Assembly (NCBI RefSeq): GCF_050003625.1
Contig: NC_134397.1
Span: 271,926,070 to 271,990,069 of the forward strand
Source of the DNA: Haematobia irritans
Taxonomy: Eukaryota; Arthropoda; Insecta; Diptera; Muscidae
Length of the DNA stretch: 64,000 nucleotides
Direction: 5' to 3'
Part shown: piece after piece, positions 55,069 to 64,000 of the stretch
Layout: the number at the start of each line of letters is the position of its first letter
Numbering within the stretch: position 1 is the stretch's first letter
Notes under the pieces: generated by a model
Told to the model about the DNA's origin: nothing
Seen by the model: the letters and a program-made list of their open reading frames with translations, nothing else
Databases searched by the model: none
Program-made: the position numbers and the translations under genes

Positions 55069-55266
55069 GGGAACCACAGTTATGTAATGGTTAGCAAGCC
55101 CGCCATGCATCACCCTTTAGATGGATTCAATCCCAGTTTTGACCAAAGACCAAAAAGATGTTCAACGGTGGATTATCCCCTTTGAGTAATGCTGAACATT
55201 TCTAAGTATTTCCAAGATTCTCTGTAATATCCGAGAGGAGCTTGAAATATCGAGCTGCTACTAACC
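55069..55266 (+). repeat. SINE S1, diverged copy
   Basis: The head GGAACCACAGTTATGTAATG, GTTAGCAAGCCCGCC, then CCAAAAAGATGTTCAACGGT and GGATTATCCC, and a decayed 3' half. It is the oldest-looking S1 copy here. Confidence 0.7.
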
Positions 55267-55267
55267 C

Positions 55268-55457
55268 CCGTCAGCATTTCACTGAAAAAAAAATATTGTC
55301 GTGAGGTCAAAGATTTCATATCTTTAAAATACGAATGCAAATTTTGCTTAGCATAGAAGACGCATTTCTCTAATATAAAGTTTTTTTTTTCGATTTTCGA
55401 CAATATCATTTCTTTGTTAAAACATTATGTTCAATTTGATTTAATTCGTATAATAAT
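55268..55457 (+). mobile_element. M6 MITE left part
   Basis: TTCACTGAAAAAAAAATATTGTCGTGAGG, then TTTAAAATACGAATGC and CATAGAAGACGCATTTCTC match M6. It is truncated before HINE-6. Confidence 0.7.
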
Positions 55458-57130
<1,673 letters not shown>

Positions 57131-57980
57131 TTTTTTTTTAATATAAATTTGTAATATAATGTTATACACGAAAGAATTTATATATTTTTATTCAAATTAA
57201 TAAACATCTAAACAATCGTGTTTTACTTGACCACAATTCTTTTACAACTTTGCACTTTGTCTAACAGTTCAAAGAGTCTCTTATTGACGTCGTTCTAAAT
57301 TTATCAAAAAAGACATAATTGCACTCATGCGATGCTTTAATGTAGTAACATGGCGTGGTACAACTTCTCAATACTCGTAGTGACGGCACTTTTCCGACGA
57401 GTTTTGGATATCATATAGACTGTTTTCGACCTTGTGGGGTTTCTCAAAAGTACCGTCAAATTCAAACAAAGTTGGCAGGGACCTAACCTACGCAATTTTA
57501 TGAAAGTCTTATTATTCACCAAATGAAAATAAAAATTATATCATATGCAATTTATAACGAATATATTTCTATCAGTGTATGTGATTTAGGAACCTTTAAT
57601 CGACCAACACTTTTCAATTAATGGATTTTACTGTACGTTTTTAAATTGCCTATGTTTTCTCTCTATATTCAAACCTATTTCATAGTTATTTGTCCAATTT
57701 GTTGACCGTTCAACCAACTACCCTTACGCGAAGCAAATAAGTTAATACTTGATGATACACTTGTGAGAAGAGCACTACTAAGTAAACATCAACATAACAC
57801 TGAATTCATCTCGCAATGAACTGAATTATGATTTTGTAGATTCAAATATTTGCATTGCATATCCACTTTTAAACTTAAATTTAGAATTCCAAAAATGTGA
57901 CATAATTTTACTATAAAAACATATTCAAAATGTTGACAGTGATTTTTTCACGGTTACTTTTCTTTAATAACACTACTTTA
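57131..57980. other. Unassigned DNA
   Basis: No repeat, terminal repeat or protein motif was recognised in this stretch. Confidence 0.3.
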
Positions 57981-58500
57981 CACTGAAAATGTACATTTGA
58001 TGAGAGGTGACTTTTCTTATGTATTTTGATCTGCTGAATCGAATAAAATGTTAGAAAAAAATTATGGAACAATTTTTGAGATATCCCGTTATTTTTAGTT
58101 TTTCGCTCTTTTTTCACTAAACAAATTATATCTCGAGTTAGAAATGTCCGATTGTTGGTACTTAAATTAAAGGTATTGAGATGACGAATAATCGTGTATA
58201 ATTGGATCTGTGATAAGATAAGTGGTTCAAAAGATATATATAAATAAGGAAATAAGAAAATCGACCCAAAAATAACAAAGTTATAAGCAATTCAGTGAAC
58301 AAATCTGATGTCAAATCATGCAAATCGATATAATCGGACATTTCTAACTCGAGATATAATTTGTTTAGTGAAAAAAGAGCAAAAAACTAAAAATAATGGG
58401 ATATCTCAAAAACTATTCCGTAAAAAAAAATTAAATTTTTTTGCGAATTCTGCAGATCAAAATACATGAGAAAAGTCACATCTCATCAAATGTGCATGAA
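57981..58500. mobile_element. M7 MITE with about 170-bp inverted arms
   Basis: TA lies at 57979-57980 and the left end is CACTGAAAATGTACATTTGA. The left arm (57995-58155) and right arm (58325-58490) are inverted copies sharing TATTTTGATCTGCTGAAT, GAGATATCCCGTTATTTTTA and TATATCTCGAGTTAGAAATG. A unique loop of about 170 bp separates them. The outer right terminus is decayed. A transcript would fold into a long hairpin. Confidence 0.8.
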
Positions 58501-58760
58501 AAATTTTTATTTTGTAAAATAGTGTAAATTAGGATAAACAAGGATTTCTAACCACCAGGTGGCTCTCTTGATCAACGTATACTAAAGTAAAACATTTTTT
58601 TCAGTGAATTGTTCTTAACTTTTAGTTAATTTTTTTATGAGAAGGTGTAAGGTGTTCCATTACCAAAAGTTGTATTTGATACATCGTTTGCCAGAAAGTG
58701 CTAATTAAAGAGCTTTGTTTACTTTGCATAAAGTTTATTTACATGGGCTTGTGTGTGCCC

Positions 58761-59080
58761 AGGTTAGGTTAAGTATAGTGGTAGCTCGATAAGGTTCACT
58801 TAGACTATTCAGTCCATTGTGATACCACCATAGTGGTGAACTTCTCTCTGAGTACTGCCTGATTCTATGTTAAGCTCAATGACAAGCTCGAGTCCGAACG
58901 GCACTCCACATTGCAATGAAACCACTTAGAGAAGCTTTGAAACACACAGAAATGTTACCAGCATTACTAAGGTGGGATACCACAGCTGAAAAAGTTTTTG
59001 GTGTTTGGTCAAACTGGGTTTGAATCCACGACCCTATGTATACAAGTCGGGCATGCTAAGCATTGAACCACGGTGTGCCC
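58761..59080 (-). mobile_element. SINE S1e, nearly full length, inverted
   Basis: The tail complement (AGGTTAGG) lies at the left. The body has internal deletions, and the tRNA-derived head (GGTTCAATGCTTAGCATGCC on the minus strand) is at the right. Short GTGTGCCC words flank it at 58753-58760 and 59073-59080, but the latter may be part of the element. Confidence 0.8.
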
Positions 59081-59279
59081 AACATTCTGATCTACAAATA
59101 ACAGTTTGGCTGATAAGTCCCCGGTCTGACACATAGATGGCGTCACTAGTATTAAATGCATATTATTTTTATATAGTACCAACATTCAAATGATTCGTGT
59201 CAAAATTTGACGTCTGTAAGTCAATTAGTTTGTGAGATAGAGCGTCTTTTGTGAAGCAATTTTTGTTATTGTGAAAAAA

Positions 59280-60899
59280 ATGGAAAAAAAAGGAATTTCG
59301 TGTTTTGATAAAATACTGTTTTCTGAAGGGAAAAAATACGGTGGAAGCAAAAACTTGGCTCGATAATGAGTTTCCGGACTCTGCCCCAGGAAAATCAACA
59401 ATAATTGATTGGTATGCAAAATTCAAGCGTGGTGAAATGAGCACGGAGGACGGTGATCGCAGGGGACGCCCGAAAGAGGTGGTTACCGACGAAAACATCA
59501 AGAAAATCCACAAAATGATTTTGAATGACCGTAAAATGAAGTTGATCAAGATAGCAGAGGCCTTAAAGATATCAAACAACGTGGTGGTCATATCATTCAT
59601 CAATATTTGGATATGCGGAAGCTCTATGCAAAGTGGGTGTTGATTATTCTGAGCGTTGTTTGCAGCTGTTAACTCGTAATACACCCGAGTTTTTCCGTCG
59701 ATATGTGACAATGGATGAAACCTGGCTCCATCATTACACTCCTGAGTCCAATCGACAGTCGGCTGAGTGGACAGCGACCGGTGAACCGTCTCCGAAGCGT
59801 GGAAAGACTCAAAAGTCCGCTAGCAAAGTAATGGCCTCTGTTTTTTGGGATGCGCATGGAATAATTTTTATCGATTATCTTGAGAAGGAAAAAACCATCA
59901 ACAGTGACTATTATATGGCGTTATTGGAGCGTTTGAAGGTCGAAATCGCGGCAAAACGGCCCCATATGAAGAAGAACAAGTATATACAGCAGTAAGTTCG
60001 GCCGGGCCGAATCTTAAATACCCACCACCATGAACCAAATATTAGGGTTTCCTTTGAAATTTCAGGAGGGCTTGAGGACTTGAGGACACAACCCGAAGAT
60101 AAATTTAAAGATTTCATCTATGAGGACTATATCAGATTCTGGATTTATAAGAACCATTTTATGTACCATACCAAATTATGTACCGATACTCACAATTTTT
60201 GGCACACATATTTGTGGTCCTACAATACCTCTAGATTTCCAATTTCGGATAAATTGAATAAAAACTGCGGTTTCTATAAGCCCAAGAAGTAAAATCGGGA
60301 GATCGGTCTATATGGGGGCTATACCAAAATATGGACCGATACTCACAATTTTTGGCACACGTATTTGTGGTCCTACAATACCTCTAGATTTCCAATTTCA
60401 GGTAAATTGAATAAAAACTGCGTTTTCTATAAGCCCAAGAAGTAAAATCGGGAGATCGGTCTATATGGGGGCTATACCAAAATATGGACCGATACTCACA
60501 ATTTTTGGCACACGTATTTGTAGTCCTACAATACCTCTAGATTTCAAATTTCAGGTAAATTGAATAAAAACTGCGGTTTCTATAAGCCCAAGAAGTAAAA
60601 TCGGGAGATCGGTCTATATGGGGGCTATACTAAAGCGTGGACCGATAGTCACCATTTTTGGCACATCTCTTTATGGTCATAAAATACCTCCAGATTTCAA
60701 ATTTCAGGCCAATTGGATAAAAACTACGATTTCTATAAGCCCAAGACCCCAAATCGGGAGGTCGGTTTATATGGGGACTATATCAAAACCTGGACCGATA
60801 TAGCCCATCTTCGAACTTGACCTGCCTGCAGACAAAAGACGAGCTTGTGCAAAATTTCAGCACGATTGCTTCATTATTGAAGTCTGTAGCGTGATTACA

Positions 60900-60941
<42 letters not shown>

Positions 60942-61323
60942 GGACAGACGGACATCGTTATATCGTCTTAGAATTTCTCCCTGATCAAGAATATATATAC
61001 TTTATATAGTCGGAAATCGATATTTCGATGCGTTACAAACGGAATGACAAACTTATTATACCCCCATCACCATTTTATGGTGGTGGGTATAAAAAAGTGT
61101 TGTTTCACCAAGACAACGCAGATCTGGCCCCAGCGACTTTTTCTTGTTCTCAGACCTCAAAAGGATGCTCGCAGGGAAAAAATTTGGCTGCAATGAAGAG
61201 GTGATCGCCGAAACTGAGGTCTATTTTGAGGCAAAACCGAAGGAGTACTACCAAAATGGTATCAACAAATTGGAAGGTCGTTATAATCGTTGTATCGCTC
61301 TTGAAGGGAACCATGTTGAATAA
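59280..61323 (+). pseudogene. Himar1-like mariner transposase, copy C, interrupted by HINE-7
   Basis: The ATG at 59280 is followed by an A run one base longer than the reading frame needs. From 59305 the frame is correct through the first helix-turn-helix (YCFLKGKNTVEAKTW) and into the second (IAEALKIS), where one base is lost. A deletion removes the WVPREL linker region. 59633-59976 encodes the first Asp (TMDETWLHHY) and the segment to RPHMKK, where HINE-7 enters. After 61093 the second Asp (HQDNA) joins directly to DLAPSDFF across a deletion of about 85 bp. The C-terminal YYQNGINKLE and stop at 61321-61323 remain. The gene was broken both before and by the insertion. Confidence 0.93.
59977..61092 (-). 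mobile_element. HINE-7, complete, inside Himar copy C
   Basis: The 3' end CAAGTATATAC is followed by a hairpin (TTCGGCCGGGCCGAA) at 59998-60012. About four 152-bp units with ATTTTTGGCACACGTATTTG follow, then an RGAC block of about a dozen CAGA repeats at 60900-60950, and the 5' end complement GGTGGGTATAA. It splits the A run of AAGAAGAAAAAAGTG in the transposase gene, with no bases duplicated compared with copy B (24640-24655). Confidence 0.93.
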
Positions 61324-61388
61324 TAAAAATGTTGACAAAAAAATGTGTTTTTCTTTATTAGACCGGGGACTTATCAGCCAACCTGTTA

Positions 61389-62289
61389 GAGCTGCTTGAC
61401 AGATTTTTTTTGTTTTGAGTTAGTCTTTATTAAAAAAAGTTTATACTTTTGTTCCTAAAATTATCTAAAATTACTTCTTTCTGTATACCAGAAATCAATC
61501 GCAAATCATTGATTAAGTAGTTCATATTTTCTAGAATTAAAAAATAAACCTCAATAAAAAAAACCAACTCCCTTCTTTGTTAAATTAGACTAGAAACGTG
61601 ATTACATTAAATCACGTTTCAAACCTTTGTGCATATTCCAATATATACTAGACCATATGAACAACAGTGCAGTATATTTCCATACTTTAATGGCCCTATC
61701 GCAAAACTCCAAAAACAAGACATCCGTGTTCGCTGCAATCAAACAGCATCTTTATTTGGGATGAAGAGAATGGAATAGCACCTGATTTCTAGTTTGCCAC
61801 ACAACCATCATTATTGAATGTTGTGGTAAAATACCATCAAAAGGCATCGAGTTTCCTTATTCCATCATTTAGGAAACAGGACCTGTTTTGGTTTCATCGA
61901 GATATCCACGCAAAAGATATGCAATCATCGAAAAAAGTTGTTTATAAAAAAAGTTTTCCACTGTAGCAACAAAGTGGGGGCACGTCATGGCTAAGAACCT
62001 ATGAAGAGTCTCCTATCCCTCTCGACTAGTTTTTATTGACAACGATCATTGAACCTTGAGATCAGTGGCTATTTGCAAAATTACAACGCATTTTAAATTT
62101 TATGCTTTCGGAGTTTTTAATGTTTCTGTATTTTTTGCCGAAGCTTTAAAATGTTTCCTGGTTGAGTCATTTTTTAAGTCAAAATATTTTAGATATCCAT
62201 GTATGACGACGCATTGAAATTGGTGAAGGGATTGTTTTAGTTCCTTTTGTTTGCTGGCACACACTTGATTGCTTCTGTTCGTGCGTCAT
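61389..62289. other. Unassigned DNA
   Basis: No repeat partner or protein motif was recognised. The part 61690-62050 is less AT-rich than average and may hold more of the decayed mariner that follows. Confidence 0.3.
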
Positions 62290-62691
62290 TTGTATGTATC
62301 GTCATTATAGTGTCCAGAAACCTGTCATTTCAGCAATGTAGAAAATCGAATCAGACTGGAATCTTTTTATACTAATTTCCAAGTGTGAATTCTGTACATA
62401 ATTTAAAATTATCGTTGATATAAAGACCCATTTGAGTGTTTCCAAATAAGTTTTTACGGATTTTGCAACATGTGGTCGAGTGCTATGGTGCTGCAAAATT
62501 ACCTTGTCTATATGTTTTGGTCATTTAACATGCAATACTCCGCTCAAATGCATCTATTGAGTTCAATACAAACTTCCTTTGATCGTTTAATTAGGTTGCA
62601 GAAGCTCATACATAGTACGTACCCAATAGGTCCAACCAAACACACAGCACAACCTTCTTTCCATGGATCGATCTTGTCGTCGATGTTGGTA
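62290..62691 (-). pseudogene. Second mariner subfamily, transposase relic
   Basis: On the minus strand, pieces of a different mariner transposase are readable. From 62691 leftward: CCVFGWTYWVRTMYELLQPN (the block after the first catalytic Asp), then a QHHSTRPHVAKSVKTYLETL piece at 62496-62430 that corresponds to the second-Asp block. In most relatives that block begins QHDNARPH, so the catalytic Asp is lost (QHHS). The third Asp region and the N-terminus are not found. The block style (RPHVAK.VKTYLETLKW) differs from Himar (PCHKSLRTMAKIHELGFE), so it is another subfamily, and much older. Confidence 0.7.
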
Positions 62692-62973
62692 TAGTGCCAG
62701 CCCGATATGTTATTTCAGGCTCACTTAGACTATTCAGTCCATTGTGATACCACAGTGGTGAACTTATCACTGAGTGCTTACCGATTCTATGTTAAGTTCA
62801 ATGACAAGGGACCTCCTTTTTATAGCGGCGTCCGAACGGCGTTCAAAATTGCAGTGAAACCACCTAGAGAAGCTTTGAAACACTCAGAAATGTCACCAGC
62901 ATTACTGAGGTGGGATAATCCACCGTTGAAAAACTTTTTGGTGTTTGGTCGAAACTGGGTTTGAACCCACGAC
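62692..62973 (-). repeat. SINE S1f, inverted, head truncated
   Basis: The tail side is at the left (CCAGCCCGATATG) and the body is complete. The copy ends in the B-box region (GGGTTTGAACCCACGAC), where it meets Himar copy D. The A-box half is missing. Confidence 0.8.
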
Positions 62974-63000
62974 ACCAAAAAGTTTTTCAAATTTTCAGCA

Positions 63001-64000
63001 AATTCCTTCAAGAACGATGCAACGATTATAACGACCCTCCAATTTTTTGATACCATTTTGGTAGTACTCCTTCGGTTTTGCCTCAAAATAGGCCTCAGTT
63101 TCGGCGATCACCTCTTCACTGCAGCCAAATTTTTTCCCTGCGAGCATCCTTTTCTGAGAACAAGAAAAAGTCGCTGGGGGCCAGATCTGGAAAATACGGT
63201 GGGTGGGGAAGCAATTCGAAGCCCAATTCATGAATTTTTGCCATCGTTCTCAATGACTTGTGGCACGGTGCGTTGTCTTGGTGGAACAACACTTTTTTTC
63301 TTCTTCATTTGGGGCCGTTTTGCCGCGATTTCGACCTTCAAACCCTCCAATAACGCCATATAATAGTCACTGTTGATGGTTTTTCCCTTCTCAAGATAAT
63401 CGATAAAAATTATTCCATGCGCATCCCAAAAAACAGAGGCCATTACTTTGCCAGCGAACTTTTGAGTCTTTCCACGCTTCGGAGACGGTTCACCGGTCGC
63501 TGTCCACTCAGCCGACTGTCGATTGGACTCAGGAGTGTAGTGATGGAGCCATATTTCATCCATTGTCACATATCGATAGAAAATCTCGGGTGTATTACGA
63601 GTTAACAGCTGCAAACACCGCTCAGAATCATCAACACGTTGTTGTTTTTGGTCAAATGTGAGCTCGCGCGGCACCCATTTTGCACAGAGCTTCCGCATAT
63701 CCAAATATTGATGAATGATATGACCAACACGTTCCTTTGATATCTTTAAGGCCTCTGCTATCTCGATCAACTTCATTTCAAAATCATTATGTGGATTTTT
63801 TTGATGTTTTCGTCGGTAACCACATCTTACGGGCGTCCCCTGCGATCACCGTCCTCCGTGCTCATTTCACCACGCTTGAATTTTGCATACCAATCAATTA
63901 TTGTTGATTTCCCTGGGGGCAGAGTCCGGAAACTCATTATCAAGCCAAGTTTTTGCTTCACAAAAGACGCTCCATCTCACAAACTAGTTGACTTACAGAC
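63001..64000 (-). mobile_element. Himar1-like: Himar1-like mariner copy D, runs off the window
   Basis: The 3' terminal repeat is absent: the left edge starts inside the last codons (TTCCTTCAAGAACGATGCAA) next to a SINE. The sequence continues to the right window edge in the N-terminal coding region and leader (CTCACAAACTAGTTGACTTA). The 5' terminus lies beyond 64000. Confidence 0.9.
63002..64000 (-). pseudogene. Himar1-like mariner transposase, copy D, inactivated and partial
   Basis: The longest clean piece is 63776-63228 (182 codons). It starts MKLIEIAEALKISKERVG in the second DNA-binding part and keeps WVPREL, the first catalytic Asp (TMDEIW; Thr to Ile after it), WTATGEPSPKRGKTQK and LLEGLKVEIAAKRP. 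An extra A in the poly-A codons before VLFHQD shifts the frame, so the second Asp is read out of frame. The C-terminal part 63231-62995 has small deletions at SPDLAPSDFF and then KRMLAGKKFGCSEE. Upstream of 63776, a deletion and indels break the N-terminal helix-turn-helix. Confidence 0.9.

Larger units (their letters stand above)
59101..61386 (+). mobile_element. Himar1-like: Himar1-like mariner copy C, split by HINE-7
   Basis: TA lies at 59099-59100 and 61387-61388. It has the left terminus ACAGTTTGGCTGATAAGTCC and a right terminus ending GGCTGATAAGTCCCCGGTC-type complement. Without the HINE it is about 1.17 kb, short of full length because of two internal deletions. Confidence 0.95.

Overview
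The window looks like repeat-rich nuclear DNA of a calyptrate (muscid) fly, most plausibly the horn fly Haematobia irritans or a close relative such as Stomoxys. It is strongly AT-rich. It holds four decayed copies of a mariner whose termini and transposase match, as I remember them, Himar1 of the irritans subfamily. It also carries many DINE-1-like Helitron-related elements (called HINE here) of the kind that fill muscid and drosophilid genomes. The species call is inference. I could support no intact host gene, tRNA, rRNA or CRISPR array. Every recognisable protein fragment belongs to a transposon, and all of them are broken.

Layout. 0-10 kb: MITE M1 split by a HINE, which is itself split by MITE M5. 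Next come an unassigned stretch, MITE M2 split by a tRNA-derived SINE (S1), and a HINE split by an internally deleted DD41D mariner. 9.9-12.5 kb: a pogo-like non-autonomous element split by Himar copy A. 13-18 kb: AATTGATT-type MITEs (M3), one of them a 2-kb form, and M1 split by a 5'-truncated LINE. 19.9-25.2 kb: three M1 copies; one contains a CGTGAGT-rich hAT MITE that holds a second hAT element, another contains Himar copy B. 27.6-33.6 kb: a HINE, remnants of a Jockey-type LINE between inverted repeats, and a hAT element with perfect target duplications. 34.5-35.4 kb: MITE M4. 37.5-43 kb: a five-level nest. 43.8-46.9 kb: a tandem duplication in which only the second copy received a HINE. 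47.8-51.3 kb: a hAT element containing a HINE containing M5, followed by a segmental duplication. 51.3-54 kb: palindromic and hAT MITEs. 55.5-57.1 kb: a HINE with a long TA microsatellite. 58-64 kb: a hairpin MITE, SINEs, Himar copy C split by a HINE, a relic of a second mariner and Himar copy D running off the end.

How the pieces relate. Target duplications and interrupted copies give a relative order of insertion. HINEs were still moving after Himar1 invaded, because one sits inside Himar copy C. HINEs insert into T runs without duplicating the target, which an empty and a filled site inside this window show directly. Several unrelated MITE cores (M1, M2, M3, M6, M7) share CACTGAAAA-like ends and TA duplications, suggesting one Tc1/mariner transposase served all of them. 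M4 and M5 share a core made of two divergent tRNA-like modules and a 61-68-nt intron-like segment, although their termini differ. All HINE subfamilies carry internal tandem repeats with a period near 152 bp. In one subfamily the unit is a multiple of three, so long repeat-only reading frames arise.
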